This document shows positions 1 to 8,586 of a stretch of 12,447 nucleotides of DNA, piece by piece; the stretch's first letter is position 1, and every line of letters starts with the position of its first letter. Position numbers and translations under genes: made by a program. The notes beneath the pieces are model-generated. The model was given only the letters and a program-made list of their open reading frames with translations, was not told where the DNA came from and did no database searches. The stretch comes from Nevskia sp043781855 (GTDB taxonomy: Bacteria > Pseudomonadota > Gammaproteobacteria > Nevskiales > Nevskiaceae). The stretch lies in NCBI GenBank assembly GCA_043781855.1, contig JAYWBB010000109.1:1-12447 (forward strand), read 5' to 3'.

Positions 1-2018
1 AGCAGCGCCGCGTCGGCAACATCGGGCCAGCCCTCGTTCTTGGCCTCGTTCGCGCGCCAGGCGCGAAGGCTCATCACGCGCGCCTGCCACTGCCGCGCAG
101 TGTCGGTCCAAGGCAACGCGTCGAGACCGAGGCCGCGCAAGCCCTGTATGAGCGCCGAACGTCGAGCCCCGCTTTTCGACTCGCGCAGAGGCTTGCGTTC
201 GAGCACGATCGCGCCGAGCCGCGTCTGGCGCTCGGACACCACGGCCTCGACCTGCGCATCCCAGCGCACCTCGTCGGCGGTGACGATCTGCGCCGCGTGA
301 TCGCGCAGCAGGTCATCCTGGTTCAGCAAGGCCGCAGAGCGGATCCGGCGCGGCACACCCGGCTCCCAATGCGCGACGGCGAGCCAGTCGGACGACGCCA
401 GCGTCTCGCGCTCGTGCAGCCGCGCCTCGCCACCGTCGACACAAAGGAATACCCCGCGCTGTTCGCCGCGCCGACGTGCGACGCGTTCGGGATAGGCCAG
501 CGCGACGACGCGGCCGACCGCATCGAAATCCGGGGCGCCGCGTTCGTCGGCATCGATCAGACGCAAGAGTTGCCGCACCGATTCGCGCACGCGGCGCTGT
601 ACGCCGGGCTCGGCACGACCCGCGTGCAGATTGCGCGCGGCGCCCGAGAGATCGGCGCCGGTATCGCGCTCCTCGATCGCGGCGGCGGTCCAGGCCGCGA
701 GTTCGGAAAGGTTCATCGCCTTCGCCACGACCAGCATATGCGCGATGCGCGGCGCGGCCGGCAAACGCAGCAGCGCGCGGCCGTGTGCGGTGATCCGGCC
801 ATCGCCATCGAGCGCCTCGAGCGACGCGAGAAGGTCGCGCGCGTAGCGCCAGCTCGTTGTCGGCGGCGCGTCCATCAGCGCTAGCTGCGAGGGATCGTTC
901 ACGCCCCAGCCGGCGAGTTCGAGCGCGAAGCGCGACAGGTCGGCGCTGAGAATTTCCGGCGTGTCATGCGCGGGCAACTGACCGTGCTGGTCGCGGCTCC
1001 ACAGGCGATAGGCGACGCCGGGCTGGAGCCGTCCCGCGCGGCCGGCGCGCTGGTCGGCGCTCGCGCGCGAGATGCGCTGTGTCTCCAGCCGGTTGGCACC
1101 GGCGCCGAGATCGAAGCGTGCGACTCGCGCGTAGCCGCCGTCGACAACCGTGGTCACGCCTTCAACCGTCAGACTCGTCTGCGCGATGTTGGTCGCAAGG
1201 ATGATCTTGCGGCGGCCGTCGTTTATCGGCTGCAAGGCAGCGTCCTGCTCGGCGCTCGGCAGATCGCCGTACAGCGGAAATACGCCGACCGTGTTGCCCA
1301 GCCGCGTCTCGAGCAGACGCTGCGCGCCACGGATTTCGCGACCACCGGGCAGAAACGCCAGCACGTCGCCGTCGTTGTCCGCCAGCGCCGCAGCAGCGGC
1401 GTCGGCAAGCGCCACCTCGAGCGCCGTGCCGGTGCGCAGCGGCAGGTAACGGACATCGACGGCAAACATCCGGCCGCCGGCCTCGATCACCGGCGCGTTG
1501 CCGAGCAAAGTGGACACGCGCTGCGTATCGAGCGTCGCCGACATCACCAGCACGCGCAGTTCGTCGTTGAGATTCGCGCGTACTTCGAGTGTCAGCGCCA
1601 GCGCGAGATCGGTATCGAGACTGCGTTCGTGGAACTCGTCGAAGATCACGAGGCCGACGCCAGGCAAGTCAGCGTCGGCTTGCAGGCGCCGCGTCAGCAG
1701 ACCTTCGGTGATGACCTCGATGCGCGTCGCGGTCGAGACCCGTCGCTCGAAGCGCACCTGATAACCGACGGTCTCCCCGACCCGCTCGCCCAGCAGGCTT
1801 GCCATGCGCGCCGCCGAAGCGCGCGCGGCAACCCGGCGCGGCTCGAGCATCACGATCTTCTTGCCGTGCAGCCAGGGTTCGTCGAGCAGCGCCAGCGGAA
1901 TGACCGTGGTCTTGCCGGAGCCGGGCGGCGCCGCGAGCACGGCGCGACCATCCACCGCCAGTGCACGGCGCAAGGCCGGCAACGCGGCGAGCGCCGGATA
2001 GTTCGGGAGTTCAGGCAC
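1..2018 (-). CDS. hrpB: ATP-dependent RNA helicase HrpB, C-terminus cut by window edge
   Basis: This is a superfamily 2 helicase of the HrpA/HrpB branch, expected to be a cytoplasmic ATP-driven RNA helicase. Its cellular role is poorly defined, and it is unrelated to the type III secretion HrpB. Translating from the GTG at 2018 gives 672 codons before the window edge; the family is usually just over 800 residues, so roughly the last 150 are missing. Visible motifs are Walker A PPGSGKTT (about residues 31-38), LEPRRVAAR (58-66), the Walker B box DEFH followed by ERSL (127-134), SAT (160-162) and motif VI QRAGRAGR (323-330). DEFH in place of DEAH is normal for HrpB. The region after about residue 540 belongs to the HrpB-specific C-terminal part and still reads family-like (GWPDVADAAL) at the edge. 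The start is inferred: there is no clear Shine-Dalgarno, but the GTG lies 14 bp after the MOSC stop and gives the usual short lead into Walker A. It is probably cotranscribed with the MOSC gene. Confidence 0.95.
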   Translation of the reverse strand, partial: MPELPNYPALAALPALRRALAVDGRAVLAAPPGSGKTTVIPLALLDEPWLHGKKIVMLEPRRVAARASAARMASLLGERVGETVGYQVRFERRVSTATRIEVITEGLLTRRLQADADLPGVGLVIFDEFHERSLDTDLALALTLEVRANLNDELRVLVMSATLDTQRVSTLLGNAPVIEAGGRMFAVDVRYLPLRTGTALEVALADAAAAALADNDGDVLAFLPGGREIRGAQRLLETRLGNTVGVFPLYGDLPSAEQDAALQPINDGRRKIILATNIAQTSLTVEGVTTVVDGGYARVARFDLGAGANRLETQRISRASADQRAGRAGRLQPGVAYRLWSRDQHGQLPAHDTPEILSADLSRFALELAGWGVNDPSQLALMDAPPTTSWRYARDLLASLEALDGDGRITAHGRALLRLPAAPRIAHMLVVAKAMNLSELAAWTAAAIEERDTGADLSGAARNLHAGRAEPGVQRRVRESVRQLLRLIDADERGAPDFDAVGRVVALAYPERVARRRGEQRGVFLCVDGGEARLHERETLASSDWLAVAHWEPGVPRRIRSAALLNQDDLLRDHAAQIVTADEVRWDAQVEAVVSERQTRLGAIVLERKPLRESKSGARRSALIQGLRGLGLDALPWTDTARQWQARVMSLRAWRANEAKNEGWPDVADAAL

Positions 2019-2032
2019 CGTGCGGGTAAGCG

Positions 2033-2689
2033 TCAGTTGGCGCGCAGCCAGTCGATTCGTTCGCGGAGCTTGCGCTGCCAGGACGCGGCAAGCCCCGGCG
2101 CTGACGCGAGCCGCAGCAAAGCTTCCGGTTCCGGTCGGTGCCGATGGACGGTCTGCCAGAATTCTGCGAGCGAAACAGGATCGTCCGCGCGCTCGATCAG
2201 CGCGAGTTCGTCGCCTGGTGCGACTTCGCCGACTGCGAGCACTCGGTAGTACCAGCCGGCGATGCCGGCGTTGGCAATGTGGCGCGTAATGCCTTCCACG
2301 CCGTGCCGCGCCTCGATCTTCCAGCAGGGCGTACGCGGCTGGCAGACCTGCACGCGGACGCTGCCGCAGGTGAAGACATCGCCGATGCAGACGGATGATT
2401 CGTCGAGGCCGAGCGTCGAGATGTTTTCGCCGAGTCCGCCGGCGACCAGCCCCGCAGCGGCGTCGGGAAATTCGCGCGCGAGGCGTGCATGAGTTTCGAG
2501 CGGAAAATGATGCACGGCTTTTTCCGGTCCGCCATGCACGCGGCGATCGGCCTGCACATCATTGGCCAGGCCTTCGAAACCGACTCTGATTCGGCCGATC
2601 ACGGGCGCTTTGAAAATCGCGGTCGGCCGCCCGTCTCCAGGCATCGCCTGTATCTGACCGGCAAACAGGCCGAGGATCGCAGTTTTCAT
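2033..2689 (-). CDS. MOSC domain protein, YiiM-like
   Basis: A 218-residue MOSC (molybdenum cofactor sulfurase C-terminal) protein. Members of this family bind molybdenum cofactor or transfer sulfur. E. coli YiiM, the closest well-known relative in layout, works in detoxifying N-hydroxylated base analogues. The core is visible: the segment GLANDVQADRRVHGGPEKAV (about residues 40-59), then GGLGENIS (84-91), then QPRTPCWK (117-124), where Cys122 is the expected cofactor or sulfur ligand. After residue 165 the chain looks like the YiiM C-terminal three-helix domain (ending LAASWQRKLRERI). No signal peptide or membrane segment is seen, so it should be cytoplasmic. The frame stays open upstream to 2926, but MKTAILGLFAGQIQAM at 2689 is the family-typical N-terminus. 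No Shine-Dalgarno is visible. It precedes hrpB by 14 bp on the same strand. The exact substrate cannot be read from the sequence. Confidence 0.9.
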   Translation of the reverse strand: MKTAILGLFAGQIQAMPGDGRPTAIFKAPVIGRIRVGFEGLANDVQADRRVHGGPEKAVHHFPLETHARLAREFPDAAAGLVAGGLGENISTLGLDESSVCIGDVFTCGSVRVQVCQPRTPCWKIEARHGVEGITRHIANAGIAGWYYRVLAVGEVAPGDELALIERADDPVSLAEFWQTVHRHRPEPEALLRLASAPGLAASWQRKLRERIDWLRAN

Positions 2690-2819
2690 GTTCGCGATGA
2701 GAGGAAGAGAGACCGCGCCCAGTTTAGCGGCATGCAGGCGCGGCTTTGGCACGTCCGCCGCGATCATCTGGTTATCATTCGCGCGCAACGTGCTGACCCA
2801 CCGCCCGATCACTGACCGA
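2690..2819. promoter_or_regulatory. Divergent promoter region between MOSC gene and opgD
   Basis: These 130 bp separate two divergent start codons and must carry at least part of the promoters for both the MOSC-hrpB unit and opgD. For opgD, the best -10-like hexamer is TATCAT at 2773-2778, matching TATAAT in five of six positions. The only nearby -35-like string, TTGGCA at 2746-2751, sits 21 bp away, which is too far for a good sigma70 pair. No convincing promoter is seen toward the MOSC gene, and no Shine-Dalgarno precedes either start. The assignment therefore rests on gene layout more than on motifs. Confidence 0.35.
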
Positions 2820-4409
2820 ATGCAAAGACGAAAATTTCTCCGTTCGTTATCTTCCGCCGCGCTCGCGGGGGGCCTGCCCGGCTTCGCCTTCGGCGCCGAT
2901 GCCGGAAGGCTGAAACCGCTCGGCAAGCCGCAGCCTTTCGACTATGCCGGGCTCAAAGCCCAGGCGCGGGCGCTCGCCGGCGTGGCGTATCTCGCGGCAG
3001 ACCGCAAGCTGCCGGCCACCCTGCGTGATCTCGACTACGACCATTACCAGACGATCCGCTTCCGCAGCGAGCGCGCGCTGTGGGCCGACGACGATCTCGA
3101 GTTTCAGGCGCGTTTTTTCCATCCCGGCCTGTTTTTCAATGAGCCGGTGCGTATCCATGAAGTGATCGAGGGGACGGCGCAGGAGCTCGCGTTCGACTCG
3201 CGCCTGTTTGACTACGGCCGCTCGGGCGTGCGGGCCGACAAGCTGCCGAAGGACCTGGGCTTCGCCGGCTTCCGCGTCCTGTTCCATACCGATCTCGACC
3301 GTGATGTTGCGGCCTGGCTCGGCGCCAGTTATTTCCGCGCCGTTGGCGGCGACTGGCAGTACGGGCTGTCGTCGCGCGGGCTGGCGATCGACACTGGCGG
3401 CCCGCACGGCGAGGAGTTCCCGCGCTTCACCGCGTTCTGGCTGGAGAAACCGCCGGCCGGTTCGAACCGGCTGGTGATCTATGCGCTGCTCGACTCGCCG
3501 AGCATCGCCGGCGCCTACCGCTTCGAGATGGTGCCGGGCGCCACGCTGACGATGGAGGTCGACGCCGCACTCTATCCGCGCCGCGCCATCGAGCGCATCG
3601 GCATCGCGCCGGGCACGAGCATGTATCAGGTTGGCGAGAACGACCGCCGCCTGGACTACGACTTCCGCCCGGAAATTCACGACTCCGACGGTCTGTCGAT
3701 CTGCACCGGCGGCGGCGAATGGATCTGGCGGCCGCTGGTCAATCCGACCGGCATCCGCATCAACAGCTTCGGCGACGACAATCCGCGCGGTTTCGGCCTG
3801 ATCCAGCGCGACCGCAACTTCGATCACTACCAGGACGACGGCGCCTACTACGATCGCCGGCCCAGCCTCTGGGTCGAACCGAAGGGCACCTGGGGGCGCG
3901 GCGCGGTGCAACTCGTGGAACTGCCGACCAACAACGAAACCAACGACAACATCGTCGCGTTCTGGTGTCCTCAGGAAAAGCCACAACCTGGACAGGAATT
4001 GCTTTACGCCTATCGCCTGCACTGGGGCGCGCGGCTGCCGGTGTTCTCGCTGCTGGCGACGGTCAGCGCCACGCGCACGGGGCTCGGTGGCATCGTCGGC
4101 CACAAGCGCAGCTATTTTTCGTGGCGCTTCGCGGTGGACTTCGTCGCCGGTGATCTCGCACTACTCGGCAAGGACGCCAGGGCCACGCCCGTCGTCAGCG
4201 CCTCGCGCGGCGTCATCGAACTGGCGACTACGCGGCCGTTGAAAGAGATCAACGGCTGGCGCGCCGTGTTCGACCTGAAGCTGGTCGACGACAGCCTCGA
4301 GCCAATCGACCTGCGCCTGTTCCTGCGCGCCGGCGGTCAGGGGCTCAGTGAAACCTGGTTGTATCAGTACACACCGCCGCCACTCGCGGAGCGCCGCTTC
4401 GACATTTGA
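2820..4409 (+). CDS. opgD: Glucan biosynthesis protein D (OpgD/MdoD), Tat-exported
   Basis: A 529-residue periplasmic protein of the OpgG/OpgD family, which acts on osmoregulated periplasmic glucans. E. coli OpgD (551 residues) shapes the glucan backbone, and the family has been described as beta-1,2-glucan-acting glycoside hydrolases. The N-terminus MQRRKFLRSLSSAALAGG is a twin-arginine signal (R3-R4), with likely cleavage near residue 25. This Tat signal favours OpgD over the Sec-exported OpgG. Conserved blocks match E. coli OpgD from memory: DLGFAGFRV, LGASYFRAV, QYGLSSRGLAIDT, EEFPRFTAFW, YALLDSPSIAGAYRF, IHDSDGLS, GEWIWRPL, DNPRGFGLIQRDRNFDHYQD, RPSLWVEP, ATRTGLGG and ETWLYQY near the C-terminus. 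The frame is open 44 codons further upstream, but 2820 is chosen because the Tat motif must sit at the N-terminus. There is no clear ribosome binding site. Neither opgG nor opgH is in the window. Its stop is 7 bp from the stop of the convergent kinase gene. Confidence 0.95.
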   Translation: MQRRKFLRSLSSAALAGGLPGFAFGADAGRLKPLGKPQPFDYAGLKAQARALAGVAYLAADRKLPATLRDLDYDHYQTIRFRSERALWADDDLEFQARFFHPGLFFNEPVRIHEVIEGTAQELAFDSRLFDYGRSGVRADKLPKDLGFAGFRVLFHTDLDRDVAAWLGASYFRAVGGDWQYGLSSRGLAIDTGGPHGEEFPRFTAFWLEKPPAGSNRLVIYALLDSPSIAGAYRFEMVPGATLTMEVDAALYPRRAIERIGIAPGTSMYQVGENDRRLDYDFRPEIHDSDGLSICTGGGEWIWRPLVNPTGIRINSFGDDNPRGFGLIQRDRNFDHYQDDGAYYDRRPSLWVEPKGTWGRGAVQLVELPTNNETNDNIVAFWCPQEKPQPGQELLYAYRLHWGARLPVFSLLATVSATRTGLGGIVGHKRSYFSWRFAVDFVAGDLALLGKDARATPVVSASRGVIELATTRPLKEINGWRAVFDLKLVDDSLEPIDLRLFLRAGGQGLSETWLYQYTPPPLAERRFDI

Positions 4410-4416
4410 ACGTGGC

Positions 4417-7400
4417 TCAGTCGGCGCGCCGAACGCTGCGCTGCAGAGCCTCGACCAGCTGCGCCACGGTGACCGGCTTGGGGAGGTAGTCGTCCATGCC
4501 GGCGCCGAGACAGTCCGCTCGATCCTGCCGGCTCGCGTTTGCCGTGACGCCGACGATGCGCGGCCGCTGTCCGACCGGCCAGCGGCGAAGAATTTCGCGG
4601 GTTGCGGCGAGGCCATCCATCTGCGGCATCCGCATGTCCATGAAGAGTACGTCGTAAGGCCGGCGTTCCAGCGCCTGCAAGGCTTCGACGCCGTTGGCGG
4701 CGACCTCTGCCGTGTAACCCAGCCGCGCCAGCTGCATCAGCGCAACGCGCTGGTTCACCATGTTGTCCTCGGCCAGGAGCACGCGCAGCGGATGGCGCTG
4801 CCCCATCTGCGCATCGAAAACGAACTGCCGGCGTTCGACGCCCCGCAGCGGCGCCCCCGGCGCCGAGAGCGCCTCACCAATGGCTTCACGGAGCGCCATC
4901 GGCTTGACCGGCTTCATCAGCAGGCGCGTGAACCGCGCGGCCTGCCCGCTCAGCTCGGGCCGGCGCAACGACACCGAGCTGAGCAGGATCAGCGGCAGCG
5001 ATTCAGCGCCGTCGAGTTGTCGCAGCGCGCCGGCAAGCGCGACCCCATCGGTGTCCGGCATCAGGTAGTCGAGCAGGCCGACGTCGAAATGCTCGCCGCC
5101 GCTCACGCGTTCCAGCGCTTCGCCAGCGCTGGCGACGGCCACGGCCTCCATGCCCCAGGCCCTTGCATAGCTTTCGGCGATGCGCCGACTGGTCGCGTTG
5201 TCGTCGACGATCAGCAGACGGTGGCCGGCGAGTGCGGCCGGCGCCGGCGCGGGATCGGCGATGGCATCGACGATCACGCCGAAGCGGAACGTCGATCCCA
5301 CCCCCAGCGTGCTGTCCACCGTGATGATTCCGCCCATCCGTTCGATCAGCCTGCGAGTGATCGCGAGGCCGAGGCCGGTGCCGCCGTAGCGCCGTGTGGT
5401 CGAGACATCCACCTGAGAGAAGGGCCGAAAAAGACGTTCCATGCGATCGGCGGGAATTCCGATGCCGCTATCGCGGATGACGACATCGAGTACATGGCGG
5501 TTGTTTTTCAGCGCGTTGCCGCCGACGTGAATCGAAATTTCCCCACGCGCAGTGAACTTCACGGCGTTGCCGAGCAGATTGATCAGCACCTGCCGCAGGC
5601 GTGTGGCATCGCCGAGAAACTGCGACGGCAGGTCGGGTTCGATGAAGCAGGCCAGTTCGAGCTGCTTTTCCTGCGCTTGCTGGATCACGGCGTCGAGCGC
5701 ATCGCCGACGCATTCGGAAAGCGTGAACGGCGAGTTCTCCAGCACCAGATGACCCGCGTCGATCTTCGAGAAATCGAGAATTTCATTGATGACCGCCAGC
5801 AGGTGATCGCCGCTGCTGTGGATGACGTCGGCGAACTCGCGCTGGTCGGCATCGAGTCGGCTGTCGAGCAGCAGCGAGGCCATGCCGATGATCGCGTTCA
5901 TCGGCGTCCGGATTTCGTGGCTCATCGTCGACAGGAAGCTGCTCTTGGCCTGCGCGGCATCCTCGGCCGCACCCTGCGCACGCTTCAGCTCTTCGACGTC
6001 GAACGTCGAGCCGAACCATTTGACGATCGCGCCGCCGCGATCGCGGTACGGCATCGCGCGGCTGAGATGCCAGCGGTAGGCGCCGTCGGCACGGCGCAGA
6101 CGCATCTCGATCTCGAACGGTGCGCCGGAACCCAGCGTCGATTTCCAGCGTCGCTCGACCTCGTCGCGCTCGTCGTGATGCACGAACTCGAGCCAGTGCT
6201 GGCCGAGCATCTCGTCGAATTTGAAACCGAAGAACTGGATTGCCGCATCGTTGACGTAGTCGAGCTCGCCGTCGGCCGTGGCGGTCCAGACGTGATGCGG
6301 GATCGAGTGCGCGAGAAAACGGTAGCGCGCTTCGCTCTCGGTCAGCGCCTCGTGCGACTGCTGCTGCTCGGTGATGTCGACACCCGTGGGGATTAAGTAT
6401 CGCACTTCGCCCTGGGCATTGCGAATCGGATTCAGCGCCAGATCGAGGTGCCGGCGCGAGCCATCGGCGAAGTCGTAGGGCAGTTCCTCGCGCACACGCG
6501 CGCCGCCGGCTGCGGCCTCGATCAGCTTGCGCAGCCGCGTGTGCACTTCGGGAATTCTCTTGAACCAGCCGGTCTGCTCGAGCGGCCTGCCGATCTCGTC
6601 CTCGCGGCGGTATCCGCAGAGTTCCAGTGCGACGTTGTTGGCGTCGAGCATCACGCCATCCGGGCGCAGGATGCCGGCGAAGGTCAGACCCTCGTTGTAG
6701 ATGCCTTCGAACATGCCCTGGCTTTGGCGCAGGCTGTCCTCGGCGCGGCGGCGGGCGCTGATGTCCTGCATCGTCGAAATGACCTGCGGCGGCGCGTCGT
6801 CGCCTTGCCGGAGCAGCGACGCTCGAATGTGGACCCAGACTTCGCTGCCATCGCGGCGCAGGTTGCGCTTCTCCAGTTCGCCGACCCTGACGCGACCGGC
6901 GAGGAGATCCTCGACCATCTGTGTCGTTGCGATCCGATCATCGGGATGCGTCAGGTCATCGATGTGCAGGCCGATCAACTCGGACGGCGTAAAGCCGAGG
7001 ATTCCCGCGAACGCCGAATTGACGGTGAGCAGGCGCAGTTCGGCGTCGGTCGTCGCGATGCCGACGGGCGAGGTTTCGAGTACGGCACGCAGCCTCGATT
7101 CGCTGCGCGACAGCGCGCGGGCGACGATCTGGAGGCTGGTCCCGGCCTGCTTCATGTCGTCGATGTCGAAATTGGTCCCGAACCATTTTTCGACGCGGCC
7201 CTGCGCATCCTTCAGCGGCACCGCGCGCACGGCATGCCAACGGTAGCTGCCGTCATGGCGGCGCAGGCGGAATTCCACATCGTAGGGTCCGCCGATGGCG
7301 ACCGCGTTGCGCCAGATCGGCACGATCCGTTTCTGGTCCTCCGCCGGGACGACCGATGACCAGCCGCCGGTGACGATCTCGTTCAGGTTGCGGCCGAAAT

Positions 7401-8586
7401 AGTCGCAAGTCACCTGGTTGACGTAGTCCAACCCGCCGTCGGGTCGCGCGGTCCAGACCTGATGCGGAATCACGTTGGTCAGGAAGCGGTAGCGCGCCTC
7501 GCTCTCGCGCACGGCGTCCTCCGCCTGTTTGCGCTCGGTGATATCGAACATCACGCCTTCAATGACCGCACCCCGCCCGGCGCGAAGGATTCGCGCGTGA
7601 TCCTCGACCCAGCGGGTCGAGCCATCGCGATGGCGCACGCGGTATTCGGCGCGGGCGCCGGACTGCCCATCCGCCAGTGCCTTGCCGACGATTTCGCTGA
7701 CCCGCTCGATGTCGTCTTCGAACATGACGCTGGTCCAGAGCGCGCCATCGTCGATGAAGTGGCTGGCCGGCCAGCCGGTGACCCGGGTGCAGGATTCGCT
7801 CACATATTCGACCCGCCACGGCGTCACGGTCTCGGTGCGATAGATCATGGCCGGCATGCTGTCGACCAGATCGTGGTAGCGCTGCTCGGTCGCGATCCGT
7901 CGGGCTTCGGTCGCGTCCGGAAGCGGCGCGGCGGGGGCCTGCTGCAGTTCAGCGATCCGGCGACGCAGTTCGAACAGTCGCGTGACCTGCCGCGCCAGCG
8001 CGCACAGCGCCTGCTCCTGCGCGGGCAGCACGGAGCGCGCCACGTGGTCGATCACGCAGAGCACGCCGATGACATGGCCATCGGAGGCGACCAGCGGCAT
8101 GCCGGCATAAAAACGGATGTACGGCTCGCCGCTGACCAGCGGGTTGTTCGCAAAACGGGCGTCGGCCAGCGCATCGGGCACCGTCATCAGCTCGTGCGGC
8201 CGTGCGATGGCCTGCGCGCAGAACGAGATATCGCGCGGCATTTCCGCAAGCGCGAGGCCGATTCGCGCCTTGAACCAGGTGCGGCGCTCGTCGACCAGAC
8301 TGATCATCGCGATCGGCGTCTCGCAGACGTTGGCCGCGAGCAGGACGATGTCGTCGAATTCGGCTTCGGGCGGACTGTCGAGCAATGCATAAGAGCGCAG
8401 CGCGGCAACCCGGGCCGATTCACCGCCCGGTGCGCAGATCCCCCGACCGACCGAAAAAAGCGCCGGTTCCAGCAGGGATTTGAACGGCACGGGGCGCGTC
8501 AGCTCGGGCATCGATCGACCTGTTTCGGAAAGACCGGGCAGCGCGCTACCGGCGTTGCCATGCGGTAAGGACGATACTACGGTCAT
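4417..8586 (-). CDS. Soluble hybrid sensor histidine kinase (GAF, five PAS, HisKA, HATPase, two REC)
   Basis: A 1389-residue hybrid kinase with no transmembrane segment or signal peptide, so it should sense a cytoplasmic cue. Domain order by eye: GAF about 55-205; PAS1 about 235-352; PAS2 359-480; PAS3 495-612; PAS4 620-740; PAS5 748-870; HisKA with STMSHEIRTPMN and phosphoacceptor His890; HATPase with N box LLGNAVKFT (Asn1007), G1 DSGIGI (1039-1044) and G2 GGTGLGL (1068-1074); REC1 with Asp1128/1129, phosphoacceptor Asp1173 and Lys1225; REC2 with Glu1273/Asp1274, phosphoacceptor Asp1317, Thr1348 and Lys1370. All catalytic and receiver residues look intact. There is no C-terminal HPt domain. 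PAS2 and PAS5 are close copies. ATG 8586 gives the longest frame but has no Shine-Dalgarno. ATG 8511 (residue 26) has AGG 7 bases upstream and loses only an unstructured-looking leader, so it may be the true start. It is divergent from a REC-PAS-GGDEF gene, its probable partner. The signal is unknown. Confidence 0.95.
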   Translation of the reverse strand: MTVVSSLPHGNAGSALPGLSETGRSMPELTRPVPFKSLLEPALFSVGRGICAPGGESARVAALRSYALLDSPPEAEFDDIVLLAANVCETPIAMISLVDERRTWFKARIGLALAEMPRDISFCAQAIARPHELMTVPDALADARFANNPLVSGEPYIRFYAGMPLVASDGHVIGVLCVIDHVARSVLPAQEQALCALARQVTRLFELRRRIAELQQAPAAPLPDATEARRIATEQRYHDLVDSMPAMIYRTETVTPWRVEYVSESCTRVTGWPASHFIDDGALWTSVMFEDDIERVSEIVGKALADGQSGARAEYRVRHRDGSTRWVEDHARILRAGRGAVIEGVMFDITERKQAEDAVRESEARYRFLTNVIPHQVWTARPDGGLDYVNQVTCDYFGRNLNEIVTGGWSSVVPAEDQKRIVPIWRNAVAIGGPYDVEFRLRRHDGSYRWHAVRAVPLKDAQGRVEKWFGTNFDIDDMKQAGTSLQIVARALSRSESRLRAVLETSPVGIATTDAELRLLTVNSAFAGILGFTPSELIGLHIDDLTHPDDRIATTQMVEDLLAGRVRVGELEKRNLRRDGSEVWVHIRASLLRQGDDAPPQVISTMQDISARRRAEDSLRQSQGMFEGIYNEGLTFAGILRPDGVMLDANNVALELCGYRREDEIGRPLEQTGWFKRIPEVHTRLRKLIEAAAGGARVREELPYDFADGSRRHLDLALNPIRNAQGEVRYLIPTGVDITEQQQSHEALTESEARYRFLAHSIPHHVWTATADGELDYVNDAAIQFFGFKFDEMLGQHWLEFVHHDERDEVERRWKSTLGSGAPFEIEMRLRRADGAYRWHLSRAMPYRDRGGAIVKWFGSTFDVEELKRAQGAAEDAAQAKSSFLSTMSHEIRTPMNAIIGMASLLLDSRLDADQREFADVIHSSGDHLLAVINEILDFSKIDAGHLVLENSPFTLSECVGDALDAVIQQAQEKQLELACFIEPDLPSQFLGDATRLRQVLINLLGNAVKFTARGEISIHVGGNALKNNRHVLDVVIRDSGIGIPADRMERLFRPFSQVDVSTTRRYGGTGLGLAITRRLIERMGGIITVDSTLGVGSTFRFGVIVDAIADPAPAPAALAGHRLLIVDDNATSRRIAESYARAWGMEAVAVASAGEALERVSGGEHFDVGLLDYLMPDTDGVALAGALRQLDGAESLPLILLSSVSLRRPELSGQAARFTRLLMKPVKPMALREAIGEALSAPGAPLRGVERRQFVFDAQMGQRHPLRVLLAEDNMVNQRVALMQLARLGYTAEVAANGVEALQALERRPYDVLFMDMRMPQMDGLAATREILRRWPVGQRPRIVGVTANASRQDRADCLGAGMDDYLPKPVTVAQLVEALQRSVRRAD

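Noticed and set aside
1637..1640. DEFH instead of DEAH in the helicase Walker B box
   Set aside because: This is the normal HrpB family form, not an active-site change.
966..2249. A 427-codon plus-strand frame opposite hrpB and the MOSC gene end
   Set aside because: Antisense shadow of two conserved genes, without family-like motifs.
2747..2763. A possible sigma54 promoter (TGGCAC) upstream of opgD
   Set aside because: The -12 TTGC half is absent at the required spacing.
2688..2819. An upstream extension of opgD by 44 codons
   Set aside because: It would bury the twin-arginine signal inside the protein and overlap the divergent MOSC start.
2847..4103. A 418-codon minus-strand frame opposite opgD
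   Set aside because: Low-complexity Arg/Ala/Val composition, antisense to a strongly conserved protein.
4348..6396. A 682-codon plus-strand open frame opposite the kinase gene
   Set aside because: Arg/His/Asp-rich with no recognisable motif, lying wholly antisense to conserved kinase and receiver domains. Such frames are common in GC-rich genes.
7462..8568. A 368-codon plus-strand frame, and a similar one at 6448-7359, opposite the kinase sensory region
   Set aside because: Shadow frames. The opposite strand encodes clear GAF and PAS domains.
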